Positions 10,860-20,452 of a DNA stretch of 64,000 nt are shown here, piece by piece. Location of the stretch: positions 1 through 64,000 of the forward strand of contig JARQWU010000026.1 in NCBI GenBank assembly GCA_040182905.1, given 5' to 3'. The notes beneath the pieces are model-generated. The model did not search any database and was not told the origin of the DNA. It worked only from the letters and a program-made list of their open reading frames with translations. The DNA comes from Barthelona sp. PAP020. Its lineage: Eukaryota > Metamonada: BaSk clade. The position numbers were made by a program, and so were the translations under genes. Each line of letters starts with the position of its first letter. Position 1 is the stretch's first letter.

Positions 10860-11552
10860 GCATTTTCCCTATCATATAAAGTGACATAACCAATTTTTGT
10901 TTGCTTTTGACATTCAAGCTCATATTAAAAGGATTACAAGATACGCCTTTTAGTTATGTACAGACATTTTCTTTATAAGGGATCTAAAACCAGTTTGATT
11001 TCTATTTAGTGAATGACAATATCATACGGAGGAATTTGTTGATCAACATTCTTTTGACATCATTATTTATGGGTCTTTTACTGCAAACCATTTTTCAGGC
11101 TATTGTGTTTGGACATGTTCATTTTCTTGTTGTTTTGTTTATCTTTTCAAAGTAAACATTCTATTTCAATTTTCCAATATCTGTCCCAATTTTACAAAAA
11201 TAAAGTTTGGATTTGACAAGCTTAGATCTTCTTCTTTTTTTTTTTTTAATTATCTGTTTACACCCTGATCTCTGGAAACAATGAAAAAACAAGGATAAAT
11301 GAAGTGAAACAAATTTTTGTCAGAAGAATATATTGAATGTGAGCGATCACCAATTCAACCCAGTTGGTACAACATGAAATAAAATTACAACCACAAGTTC
11401 TTGTTTTTACTTTTTGAATGCCAAACAAATGCCCCCTATTCTTCTTCAAGAAAATTATATGCATGACCTTGAAAATGATTCAACCCATTTCAACACATCA
11501 ACATGAGTACTCTTTCTTTACTTGCTTAAACTGTTTCTCAGAGTGGAAATTA
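10860..11552. other. Intergenic, no gene seen
   Basis: About 690 bp of AT-rich sequence with a long T-run near 11231-11249. The short ORFs here show no domain-like pattern. Confidence 0.45.
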
Positions 11553-11900
11553 AAAAAATGAGGGTTGTTCACTGGCCTATTATTTTTGGCGAATCGAAAT
11601 TTTCCGATTCTTCCTTTTTCCCTCGAGTTACGGAACTTTTCCTCAACCTACCCCCAAATTTTTGACCTGCCACGGTGAATGCATGAAAACTTGCACAATT
11701 AGAATAAATTTCCGAGAGATCGGAGAGTTAAGCTCTTTTGAGCAATTAGTAATGCAATATTTCACACCCCGCATAGGGCGTAGCTCTCCTATGAAAGCCT
11801 ATGAAAGAATAGGTCTCAAAAAAGAGAGGTTCCTTTCAGGAACGCTGGACCCCCCGAAAAGAATAAGGATTAAGGTTTATTATTTAGAACTCAACAGAGT
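11553..11900. ncRNA. Candidate structured non-coding RNA, class unknown
   Basis: This stretch is much richer in G and C than its surroundings and is packed with short inverted repeats: GAATCG...CGATTC near 11591-11610, GCTC/GAGC near 11732-11742, CATAGG/CCTATG near 11772-11792, and GTTCC/GGAAC near 11829-11842. If read on the minus strand it ends in a T7 run (complement of 11552-11558) that could be a Pol III terminator. A 108-codon ORF crosses it but has no protein-like character. I could not match it to tRNA, 5S, U1-U6, SRP or RNase P/MRP with confidence. Confidence 0.25.
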
Positions 11901-11999
11901 TTCCCAGTATCTGATTTGGGAAAGTTCTGGAAAAGGTTCGTACAAGAAGAAAAATAAGATTAACATTCTTTTTATTGTAAAAAGCTAAAAATACAGTCT

Positions 12000-13094
12000 T
12001 TAGGTTGAAATTTTCTTTGAAACTCTAACTCTAACAACAATTTCTTCATTTTTCAAAAAACCAGATTCTGATGTTATTTGATCTGATTCAATTAAAGTAG
12101 ACCAACCCCAATTATGGTTAATTTCATCCCAATTATGAACAACAGACTCAAATCCAACACTATCTGAGTAATTTTTATGATTCAAGATCTTAACCTTAAA
12201 CCTAGCTGATCGATTTATGATATCTCCAACTGAATATAAATAAACAGCTACATATTTCTTATCTTGTCCCCTTGGATAAATTACTAAGCACCATTCACAT
12301 CCTTGAATATCTTTAAAGGAAGGAGACCTGATAGATTTTGACGTTATATTATTCCAAGAAGGAATAACCCAATCGATTCCAGCACCACAAGAAAATCTTT
12401 CTACACTATCCTTTTTCCTCAAGGTTTGAGGAACATAATGAGAATTGATAAGTTGGGAAGGTTCCAACAAATTTTCAATGGTAGTTTTAATATCATTTGT
12501 CAATGAAAAATGAGACTTATTGAATATCTCAACTAATTTAAATATTTGATTTTCAGAATGTGCATAAATTGCCTTCTTTTTCAATAAATTAATTATGAAA
12601 CAAGGACCAAGATTTTTGATTGAATTATATTCAAAATCTGTCACTTTGATCAGGTTTTCAGAAACATAAGCAATGGTTCTTGCTTGTAATTTCCCCAAAC
12701 AAAAACTTTCAGCAATACTTGCCAAAATAAACATGTTATCCAAATTAATTTGACTTGCCAGAAAAGATTCTATCTTTTTAAATAATGTACTGATGGAAAA
12801 AAAAGAACTTAAATATAAATACTCAACAATACTATCCATCTTTAATTCAATTTCATTTTCATAGAAATACCTCAAAACATTCTTAAAAGCTGCTAAACTA
12901 ACGGGTAAAATTATGGTATAATAATTATTGATTGAATCAGTCCAACAAGTCTTTGTCAGCTTTTCAAAAAAGAAGGGTGAAGTGCCTGCAAGAATGATTT
13001 TATGACTTTGAATTTCTTCTTCTTCTTTTCCATTGATAAAATGTAATGTGATGTCTGTAAATTTAGACTCCTCAAAATACTTTAAATATTTCAT
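12000..13094 (-). CDS. BTB-BACK-MATH domain protein
   Basis: 364 residues from an ATG at 13094. Residues 1-105 are a BTB/POZ domain (FTDITLHF, then IQSHKIILAGTSPFF, then YFYENEI). Residues about 110-215 are helical and fit BACK. Residues about 235-360 fit a MATH/TRAF-like domain (W-I-x-SWNN, GCEWCLVIYPRG, WGWSTLI, GFLKNEEIVVRV). In SPOP/BPM proteins these modules are substrate adaptors of cullin-3 ubiquitin ligases, with MATH binding substrate and BTB binding cullin; the order there is MATH first, whereas here it is last. Predicted role: ubiquitin-ligase adaptor or oligomeric scaffold. Convergent towards the structured island upstream; starts 540 bp from the divergent gene at 13635. Confidence 0.85.
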   Translation of the reverse strand: MKYLKYFEESKFTDITLHFINGKEEEEIQSHKIILAGTSPFFFEKLTKTCWTDSINNYYTIILPVSLAAFKNVLRYFYENEIELKMDSIVEYLYLSSFFSISTLFKKIESFLASQINLDNMFILASIAESFCLGKLQARTIAYVSENLIKVTDFEYNSIKNLGPCFIINLLKKKAIYAHSENQIFKLVEIFNKSHFSLTNDIKTTIENLLEPSQLINSHYVPQTLRKKDSVERFSCGAGIDWVIPSWNNITSKSIRSPSFKDIQGCEWCLVIYPRGQDKKYVAVYLYSVGDIINRSARFKVKILNHKNYSDSVGFESVVHNWDEINHNWGWSTLIESDQITSESGFLKNEEIVVRVRVSKKIST

Positions 13095-13634
13095 TATTTT
13101 TGTGTTTGCTCGTTATTCATTAAAATAATATTAAATATTTGCAAAACTGCAAACGGAAGTTAGTAAGATATTAATAGCATAGTAACGAAATTAATTATTC
13201 AATACTGTATTTCTTTAACAACTGTATACCTATTATTTACAGTTAATATCAAAAAAATTTTTCCCTTAGTAATTTTCAAACATTTTTTTTTTTGGTATTT
13301 ACATATCCTTGAAATACAAATAATTTCTTTGAACAATAAGTTCCTCTATTTTTTATTTTGGTTTTGCTTGGAAATATTGTTCTAAAAAGTTAATTAGGTC
13401 TTTAATAAATTCATAATTATGGAAAATTTGGAAATTTTAAAAAGAGTTTGGTGTTGTTTTGTAATGTCTCTTTTAAAAAATAATATTTTTCTGTATGTAT
13501 AAACGTTATTTGTTTGTTTTTAATCACCAATTGACATCGATTTCAATCAGATCTATTTTTCATATCTTGTCTGTAAAAAATGAGACAATCTTTTTTTTAT
13601 TTTTTCTTTGTTGTTCAATTTGCAGGCATCGATA
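13095..13634. other. Divergent intergenic region
   Basis: 540 bp shared upstream region of two divergent genes, strongly AT-rich. A TTTGCAG ten bases before the downstream ATG and a GTATGT near 13494 could bound a 5'-UTR intron. This is only a possibility. Confidence 0.35.
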
Positions 13635-15812
13635 ATGGGTAGTATAGAAACTGAAGATGTGAAACAGGAAGAAATCCAAACTGATTTTCAATTTTTTTTG
13701 CAAAATGTTTTGAAACCAATTGTTAGTCAAGATTTTATGGATACATTAACAATTAGAAGACGCGTTATTCAGTCCTTGTTATTGGAAGAAGATGAAACTT
13801 TGTATCATACCCCTGATTTATTGTTGGAAGATGATATGAACAAAGATGATCCTCCACCTGATTTTACAAAAGAGAATTTTGAAGGAATTGATGTTAATGA
13901 TTTATGTTTTGTGTCTTATAAAGAAACGAAAAGAGTGGGTCTTTTGAAAAGAGTTGATAATATTAAAACTGTTGTTTATTGTACTGCGGGTATTAACACT
14001 TCAGAGATGTTAGGGATACCTGAATATTTAAAATTACATGAACGAACTGATAATGTCATTGCTGCTGGTACCATTTCCTATAATTATTATGAGCATATAA
14101 CTGATTATTGCGTAGTAGTTTTTAAACCCATTGGAAATGAAAGTTCTGGAGGGTTATTTTTGAAATCTTTTGATAAAACCGATAGTGCAATCATTCCTGA
14201 TGAAGAACAGATTGAATCTGGGAGATTTTCATCGTTTGTTCGATATATGCGTGGAATAGCCAAGAATTTGGTTGATATTGATTATGTATTGTTGAGTAGA
14301 GAAGAAGAAGAATATTTTATTCGTTTACTACCAAAATATTTGGAAAAAGAACTGGAAAAACGTAAGAGTTTCAGCAAAAATAACATATTTCCCTATCTCT
14401 ATGGTTATCATTCTAATTATTCAAGATTACAATTGTTTCTCCATCGTGTTCAAACTTTTGAAAGCGTTACCAAGAATGAAAATTTGAAAATATTCCTTAA
14501 TTTTTTAAACTTTTTGGTTAAATTTAATGTTAAAGCTTCTTTTGATTTGATTGAAGAGTATGATCTCTTGATTGGACAAAACTTGAATAAATTAACAAAA
14601 GTAGATAAAATATACGTCTTAGGAGAATATTATAAGATGTTAAAAGCCGCTAAAGGAAAATATAAAGATTCTTTGGAACAATTAAAACAAAAACAAAAGA
14701 GAATATGCAACTTATTGACAGAAATATCTCCAAATAACAATACCACTCTTCTTTGTTGTGCAATGTATTACGCAATTGATGAAGAAACGTTTGAAGATTG
14801 TTTAAAGACCTTGAACAAGTTACAACCAACTCCTCGAATGATTGATCATTTGAAACAGATTGTTGCCACAGAAAAACATAATTTGAGGGAAGCTTTTTTG
14901 GTTCATATCATTCCAATGGTTGATTCCTATCCTTCATTACATCATTCTACATTTGATTATCAATTAGGTGGTCCTTTAGCTCAATTTAATGCTTTACGAT
15001 TGAAAGATGAATCCTTTGATCAACACGTGTGTAATTCGGCTGTTCACGCATTTTTGAAGAAAGATACTGAAGGATTTGAGATTTTAAGAGAATCTTATAA
15101 TATTCTCAATTTGATTGCTCACAAAATTGGCTTTGATTCATTGACAAAAATAAAGTCTGGTCTTTTTAGAGGTATGGCAAACCCTCATAGCGAAAAACCT
15201 GCTTTGGCTATTGTTTTAAGATGGACCTTTGAAATACTGTACCTTGATTTGCAACAATATGTACACTTTTATGAACTGGAACAAAAGAGAAGAGAAATGG
15301 TTATCAATGAGGCAAAAGAGACTGTTGATGGTCTTGATGAAGAATCTATAAATACAGCATATTCTTTGATGCAGGAAGTATGGCAAAATAATCTCCCTTC
15401 AAATGAGCTTTCTCCCTCACAATGGAGATGTTTTGCTCGTTCTTCTGAACGAATGGGACACATTGTTGAAGCTTTACATGGTTATGGTTGCAGTTCTGTT
15501 GTTGAATTCAATGTGCTCACTGTATTAGAAATTGTGAACCTGCAATGTAGATTGGGAAAATGGGATTCAATGTTGAAGAACATAAGTTTGCTGTTCGATT
15601 TTGCGTTCCCTCACTTGAAACATCAAACATTTGTTGATAAGTATTCCTTTAGAACTTTTCATTCATTACTGAGAGCTCTTACCACATTGGTAAAAAAAAT
15701 TGGATTGCAAAAATCTTTGGAAAAAATTAATGAGTTAACTGACGCACATTCAGGGTTGAACCAAGTGTTATGGAATATTGTTACATTGCAAGTAGATGGT
15801 TATGCTTCATAA
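13635..15812 (+). CDS. Helical-repeat protein, possibly ChAPs-like
   Basis: 725 residues from the ATG at 13635; the open frame extends 27 nt upstream only to a TTG. The N-terminal 200 residues look globular mixed alpha/beta (VVYCTAGINTSEMLGIPEYL, DYCVVVFKPI). The rest is helical with TPR-like periodicity, clearest near the end (WRCFARSSERMGHIVEALHGYG, then VLEIVNLQCRLGKW). Length and the late TPR block recall the Chs5-Arf1-binding proteins (ChAPs) that form exomer-type cargo adaptors at the trans-Golgi, but I see no decisive motif, so this stays a suggestion. No signal peptide or membrane segment. Confidence 0.75.
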   Translation: MGSIETEDVKQEEIQTDFQFFLQNVLKPIVSQDFMDTLTIRRRVIQSLLLEEDETLYHTPDLLLEDDMNKDDPPPDFTKENFEGIDVNDLCFVSYKETKRVGLLKRVDNIKTVVYCTAGINTSEMLGIPEYLKLHERTDNVIAAGTISYNYYEHITDYCVVVFKPIGNESSGGLFLKSFDKTDSAIIPDEEQIESGRFSSFVRYMRGIAKNLVDIDYVLLSREEEEYFIRLLPKYLEKELEKRKSFSKNNIFPYLYGYHSNYSRLQLFLHRVQTFESVTKNENLKIFLNFLNFLVKFNVKASFDLIEEYDLLIGQNLNKLTKVDKIYVLGEYYKMLKAAKGKYKDSLEQLKQKQKRICNLLTEISPNNNTTLLCCAMYYAIDEETFEDCLKTLNKLQPTPRMIDHLKQIVATEKHNLREAFLVHIIPMVDSYPSLHHSTFDYQLGGPLAQFNALRLKDESFDQHVCNSAVHAFLKKDTEGFEILRESYNILNLIAHKIGFDSLTKIKSGLFRGMANPHSEKPALAIVLRWTFEILYLDLQQYVHFYELEQKRREMVINEAKETVDGLDEESINTAYSLMQEVWQNNLPSNELSPSQWRCFARSSERMGHIVEALHGYGCSSVVEFNVLTVLEIVNLQCRLGKWDSMLKNISLLFDFAFPHLKHQTFVDKYSFRTFHSLLRALTTLVKKIGLQKSLEKINELTDAHSGLNQVLWNIVTLQVDGYAS

Positions 15813-16003
15813 AATTTTAAACAACGGAAATATGTGTTAATATATATAAAACTTAATGTTCTTTTTCTTATTTATTGATTTATTTATGTCATAATTTGTA
15901 ATTTATTGATAAAACTTGTGTTATTCACCAAGAAAGGAAAATAACCAACATCTTTCAATTTTTTCTCCAAAGATTTTTTACTGTCAATTTTCATCAATAT
16001 ATT

Positions 16004-17032
16004 ATGAATGAAAGATCATCAAATATTTGGCCAGCTAAACAAAAAAAGAAAAATCCAACACAAACAAGAAATGTAATTAAGAACACAAAAACACCGAAAT
16101 CAAGAACTTCAAATAAACCAAATCAACATCAACGATCTCTGTTAAAATCTGATGAATTAAAAGTTGAAACCTTGAGAAAAGCAGATGATTTTTCTGAGTT
16201 TATATCCAATTTAGAACCTTTAAGAGCATTAAACGATGGGGAAATATCACAAAGAATTGCAAAAAGTAGACAAATTTTATCTTCTTTTGAAGATAATTTG
16301 TTATCTCAAAAAAAATTCACAGAGGAATTTTCTAAATTTGCAGATAATCAATCACATTTAACCAGATTAAATAATGATTTGAAGGAGTTAACTGTAATGT
16401 TAAATTCTTGTGAGTCTTCTGAAACATTAACTGATCTTTCCTCAATTTTGGCTAAGTTAGAAATGTTTTTGAGGTATAGTTTAGAAAGAAAGAATATAAA
16501 CAATCAGATTGATGATAGTTCTGTTGCATCTGTTTTAGAACAAACATATGAGGAGACAATCAAGAATCTAGAGCTTCAATTGAATCAAAAGGATAAAGTT
16601 ATTATTGATTTACAAAATAAAAGTCGTGGAATAACTCAGGCACAACATGAATCTTTGAAAAACATGATCGTTCAAATGAGAAATATACAAAATAGAGCAT
16701 CAGAAACAGAGTCATTGTTGCAAGAAAAGAATGATAAAATTGCTCAATTGAAAGCCCAAATTTCAGAATTGGAAAATAAGAAAGCTATAAAAAGTGAAAA
16801 TAACAATTATCCAAGTGATATTCAAACTCCAAAGCTTTCCAAAGAACCACCACAACAATTTGATCAAAATTATCATATTGATGCAGTTGTTGATGATCAA
16901 TATGAGGACGATGATGATGATGGTTTTATGTATAGAATCTCTAGCAATGAAAAGGGACAAGAAATAGAAAAACAAGACAATAAAAAGGAATCAGAAGTTG
17001 AAGAGACATTAGATTCAGATATGGAATTTTAG
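16004..17032 (+). CDS. Coiled-coil protein, function unknown
   Basis: 342 residues from ATG to TAG. The N-terminal 60 residues are basic and low-complexity (KQKKKNP, KNTKTPKSRTSNK). Residues about 60-265 are heptad-rich coiled coil (LELQLNQKDKVIIDLQNK, LLQEKNDKIAQLKAQI). The C-terminus is acidic (YEDDDDDGF and EVEETLDSDMEF). This charge layout suits a cytoskeletal, centrosomal or nuclear scaffold, but no family is recognisable. It ends only 18 bp from the stop of the convergent gene at 17051-18028. Confidence 0.75.
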   Translation: MNERSSNIWPAKQKKKNPTQTRNVIKNTKTPKSRTSNKPNQHQRSLLKSDELKVETLRKADDFSEFISNLEPLRALNDGEISQRIAKSRQILSSFEDNLLSQKKFTEEFSKFADNQSHLTRLNNDLKELTVMLNSCESSETLTDLSSILAKLEMFLRYSLERKNINNQIDDSSVASVLEQTYEETIKNLELQLNQKDKVIIDLQNKSRGITQAQHESLKNMIVQMRNIQNRASETESLLQEKNDKIAQLKAQISELENKKAIKSENNNYPSDIQTPKLSKEPPQQFDQNYHIDAVVDDQYEDDDDDGFMYRISSNEKGQEIEKQDNKKESEVEETLDSDMEF

Positions 17033-17050
17033 AAATTGTAGGAATTTCAT

Positions 17051-18028
17051 TTAAAGCAAATCATCCACAGTTAATTTATCAATAATTGAAAAATTATCAC
17101 CTAGCAATTGTCTCTGAAGTGCTAACTCAATAAATTTTGTTTTACCTTTTTCATTTAATGTTATTGCCAAATCTTTTGGTGAACTGAAAATTCGATTCCC
17201 AATTTTCGCTTGATAAAACTCAACTTCTTTCTCTGACTTAGAGATCTCTTCAATACGCTTTTCAACAGGTTTTGGTACATCTTCAATTTTCGGTTGAGGA
17301 ATTCGTTGAGTTAAATTTTTAGGCCTTATTTTATTTTTTCGAACACTGGAACGTCTTCCAATATCAGTGGCAACTGCAGGGTTTGCATGTTGAGAAGTTT
17401 CTTTTCCAGAAATTCGATTGACTTTTCGACTCCTTAACAATGAATTGGAAATAGGCTTATCCGTATTTACCATTGAAGAGGATAAGAATCGATATTCCTT
17501 ACCCATTTGATTGATGTTCTTTTCTCCAATAATGGTAGGAGTGAAATCAATTGTCTTTTGTGATGTATTTGATTTAACTGTCCCAAACAACTGATCTTCC
17601 GCACTACGCAAAGAATTTCTTGAAGATAACTTATTGGCACCCGATGGTATTCCAGGAAAGTTGGTTTTTGAAAAAGAAACAGAAGAACCTAAATTGGAGG
17701 ATCTTTGATATTGTTGGGTTGAAGGGTAAATTAAATTATTACCAACAGAAAACGTTCTTTGGAATTCGTCTCGCAATTGTCTGGATTTTTCCAGTTCTGC
17801 AAGGGCATTACTGTGAATTACCGAAGCTTCCATTGATTCTAAATGAAGTTGTGACATTTTATTTGTTCTTTGTTGTTGTAAATTGAAATCGGTATTGTAA
17901 TTTGTGTAATTATTAAATTCATTTAGCTTCGAAACATCATAATTCTTTTCTTCTAAATAACCTAACTCATCGTTACAGGCCTCTAATTCTTTTTCTAACC
18001 CAGCTAAACGCTCATCAACAGATAACAT
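17051..18028 (-). CDS. Coiled-coil protein with disordered middle, function unknown
   Basis: 325 residues from the ATG at 18028. Residues 1-95 form a coiled coil (DERLAGLEKELEACNDEL, later HSNALAELEKSRQLRDEFQR). Residues 95-230 are Ser/Asn-rich and disordered. Residues 205-245 are Arg/Lys-rich (RRSSVRKNKIRPK). The last 60 residues look folded (YQAKIGNRIFSSPKDLAITL through the final LTVDDLL). No known domain recognised. Convergent with the gene ending at 17032. Confidence 0.75.
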   Translation of the reverse strand: MLSVDERLAGLEKELEACNDELGYLEEKNYDVSKLNEFNNYTNYNTDFNLQQQRTNKMSQLHLESMEASVIHSNALAELEKSRQLRDEFQRTFSVGNNLIYPSTQQYQRSSNLGSSVSFSKTNFPGIPSGANKLSSRNSLRSAEDQLFGTVKSNTSQKTIDFTPTIIGEKNINQMGKEYRFLSSSMVNTDKPISNSLLRSRKVNRISGKETSQHANPAVATDIGRRSSVRKNKIRPKNLTQRIPQPKIEDVPKPVEKRIEEISKSEKEVEFYQAKIGNRIFSSPKDLAITLNEKGKTKFIELALQRQLLGDNFSIIDKLTVDDLL

Positions 18029-18316
18029 GATGATGTTTCAAAAAAATTGAAAATGTATTTTTGAATTTTTTTCTTTTTCAGAATGTTCGCAAATGATTTA
18101 TAAATTTCAAAAAATATATCTCAATATGTATTAAAAATTTATTTCAGAACAATAAATTGTGAAACAAAATTTTTTTATTTTATCATGTTGTTAACTTTGA
18201 ATTTAGTAAAATAAACATGTAAATTTTGTTTTTATTACAATCTTTTTAAAGCTAAAAATCATAAAATAAGAAAAATAACATATTTATAATAACAAATTGA
18301 TTTTTACAATATGATT

Positions 18317-18859
18317 CTATTTCGTTTTGCGTCCAAATAAATCATCATCAGTTTCACGTTTATTCTTTGTGGCCACACTCTTGCGAGCAGCAAATTCTTC
18401 GATGGTCATCGAAGATGAAAAATTTCTTTTCTCAAAGTCATTATATTGCTTCTTTTTGTATTGACTGCGAGAACGAAATTGATTATCAGTTGGCTGGTCA
18501 AAATTGTTATAAGATTTTCCTCCTGAATAAGGTCTGTCCCTAATATTCCTGTCACCAGATTGAGGTCTATTACTCCTGTTTCCATTATTTGATCTGTGAT
18601 ATCTGTCATCATTGTAATTTTGTCTTGGTTTATAATTGTTATTGTAAGTTTTGCGATTCCTATTTGAATAATGTGTTGTTTCAACTCTATCAGTAGAATA
18701 TTGATATTGTGTTGTTTCAATGTCGTCATTTTCGTCTTTTTGGACAATATCATCAACATCGGCTGCCCAACTTTCGTCAGGGTCAAAAGCTAAATATATT
18801 AGATATAATAATGTGGAAAACATACCAGAATTCATATTTGAAGAAATTTGTTGGCTCAT
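18317..18859 (-). CDS. Disordered Asn/Arg/Tyr-rich protein, possibly RNA-associated
   Basis: Start taken at the ATG at 18859 (MSQQISSNMNS). An inferred 36-nt in-frame intron at 18790-18825 would give 168 residues; unspliced, 180. The first acidic block (FDPDESWAADVDDIVQKDEN) is followed by a long region rich in N, R, Y, S and G with repeated RNR, NNN and RS steps. A short C-terminal block (MTIEEFAARKSVATKNKR) precedes DDDLFGRKTK. Composition resembles RNA-binding or mRNP proteins of the SERBP1/eIF4B kind, but that is composition only. Confidence 0.65.
   Translation of the reverse strand: MSQQISSNMNSGMFSTLLYLIYLAFDPDESWAADVDDIVQKDENDDIETTQYQYSTDRVETTHYSNRNRKTYNNNYKPRQNYNDDRYHRSNNGNRSNRPQSGDRNIRDRPYSGGKSYNNFDQPTDNQFRSRSQYKKKQYNDFEKRNFSSSMTIEEFAARKSVATKNKRETDDDLFGRKTK
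18790..18825 (-). other. 36-nt intron, in-frame and stop-free
   Basis: Minus strand starts GTATGTTTTC and ends CTAATATATTTAG. The length is divisible by three and contains no stop, so the frame stays open either way. It would encode MFSTLLYLIYLA-like hydrophobic residues, out of character with the hydrophilic protein. Ends match the other two introns in the window. Confidence 0.6.
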
Positions 18860-19308
18860 CAAAAAAAAATAAAAGTGGAAAATTATTGTTTTTTCGTATT
18901 TTCCTTTCAAAAAAAGAACCCTTCAATTCATTGAATAAATATTTATTTGTTTTCTTTTAAAAATTGATTTGAAACAATTTGTCCTTTAAATTTTCGTAAA
19001 AACCACAAATAAAGATTCTCTTTTGTTCTCGTTTTTCAAACAGAATGTAGGTGATTTTCTTGAATTCCCCATTACAAAATGAAACAATAATTCCCAGTCT
19101 CTTCAAAAATTTCTGGGGAAACCCTTGTTTTAGTTGTTCAATAACAACAACAAAGATTTGTTAGCCCCGCATAAACAAAACAAAAAAAAAGGAAAATTGG
19201 CTTTATTTCTTTCAAAAATCACAAAAAAAAAAGTTGATTATTAAAAAAAATGTTTACATTTAAAAAAAAGTTATAAATCCATAAAAAAACAAAAAAAAAA
19301 TTGTCTTT
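18860..19308. other. Intergenic, no gene seen
   Basis: 449 bp with many poly-A stretches on the plus strand; contains the 3' UTR of the UCH37-like gene and the upstream region of the gene starting at 18859. Confidence 0.5.
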
Positions 19309-20306
19309 TTAATTTTTCTTTTGTTGTGATTGAGCGTTTTTACGAGCTCTTTCAATAGCAGGTATTAATTCTCCTTTTTCTGCTAACACTTTCAATAAAC
19401 TCAATAAAAAGGGAATGTAATTATGTTGCCTTCTAACCAATTCATTTCTCCACTCTTTTTGTTTATTCTTTTCTCTTTCAACAGCTAATTTTAACTCTTC
19501 TGTTGGATTCTTTTCATATTCATCTTCTAAAAGCTTTAAAACATTATCTGTAATAGCAATAACTGAATATGAAGTATCATTAGATATTCCACGCAAATGT
19601 TGAATGCGACTTCTTAATATTTCCACAACTTTCGTTATCCACAAAGGCATATTAGTGTTTGGATCTATTTGGTTCTCTTCTATCTCTTCTATTAATATTG
19701 GTCCTGGCATTTGACTGTGAAACTCAATAAGACGATTTCCTTTCATAAAAAATAAATTATAGAAATCAGTTGATTCTCTTCCCATAATGGTTGAAATGCC
19801 TGTTGTTAATCTAACTAATTCAGGTCTTGCCAAATTTTCATGCAAATGTTTTATGTGATGTTCATTTGCAAAAGCAGCACCTTTTGCTTCTGGAGATAAA
19901 TCTTTCGTTATTTCTGCAAATTCAACCAACCAATCATGTTTTTCAACATCATCTAAATTTAATAAAACATGTGCGATAGCTTGAGATGGACATATATTAA
20001 AAGCAACTTGTTTAGCAAAATATAGTTCGGGGTCATTCGATAAAAATGCTTCGGAAGTGATTCTTTGAGACAAATTAGCATCCCATTTTGCAAAAAATAA
20101 CAAAGCATGAATTTTAGGTAAATTTGCAAAAGTTTCATGCTCTAAAGAAAATAAAGTCTCAGCTTGCAACGAAGAACATCCAAATAATTTTAATAATTCA
20201 GAAAAAACAACTAAAAAATTGTTAGTTATTGTTATATACACATAAATATACCAGAATCGTATTCTAACTCAGGGAAAACCGGTGTATTTTCCGAATTATC
20301 CGTCAT
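19309..20306 (-). CDS. UCHL5-like: UCH37/UCHL5 homologue with degenerate catalytic triad
   Basis: Two exons: 20306-20252 and 20210-19309, giving 318 residues. The spliced N-terminus (LEYDSVVFSELLKLFGC, then FSLEHETF) matches the start of the peptidase C12 domain, which confirms the splice. The oxyanion Gln86 and nucleophile Cys92 are present (YFAKQVAFNICPSQAI). However, the position of the catalytic His is Tyr169 (TDFYNLFF) and that of the catalytic Asp is His183 (RLIEFHSQ). The C-terminal ULD module is very well kept (RRQHNYIPFLLSLLKVLAEKG); in animals it binds Rpn13/ADRM1 on the proteasome or NFRKB in INO80. Predicted role: proteasome-bound ubiquitin-binding pseudo-deubiquitinase. Starts 146 bp from divergent Mon1. 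Confidence 0.88.
20211..20251 (-). other. 41-nt spliceosomal intron, phase 1
   Basis: Minus strand begins GTATATTTATG and ends ACTAACAATTTTTTAG, with a perfect ACTAAC branch consensus 10 nt before the exon. Removal joins exon 1, encoding the UCH37 N-terminus, to exon 2 in frame. Homology across the junction makes this the best-supported intron in the window. Confidence 0.9.
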
Positions 20307-20452
20307 GATTATAATAAAAAAGTTTTTTAAGTTAGTTTTTTCTTTATTTTTTGTCATTTGAAACATCAATTAAATAAAAATATAAAAATCTTAACTTTAT
20401 TCTTTTATTTTTTCATTTAGTTCCTTTTTGTTAAAATAGAAGTATATTTGAG

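Noticed and set aside
11520-11660. RNase P-like boxes on the minus strand (GAGGAAAAGTTCC and GAGAAACAGTTTAAGC)
   Set aside because: Spacing of about 120 nt is too short and the P4 pairing could not be drawn; left as an unclassified candidate.
11711-11755. Resemblance to the 5S rRNA core (GGAGAGTTAAGC...AATTAGTA)
   Set aside because: The following GGATGGG-like loop E region and a terminal helix of the right length are missing, so a 5S gene is not supported.
11662-11988. 108-codon plus-strand ORF over the GC-rich island
   Set aside because: No domain pattern, atypical composition, and it overlaps dense inverted repeats; more consistent with non-coding sequence.
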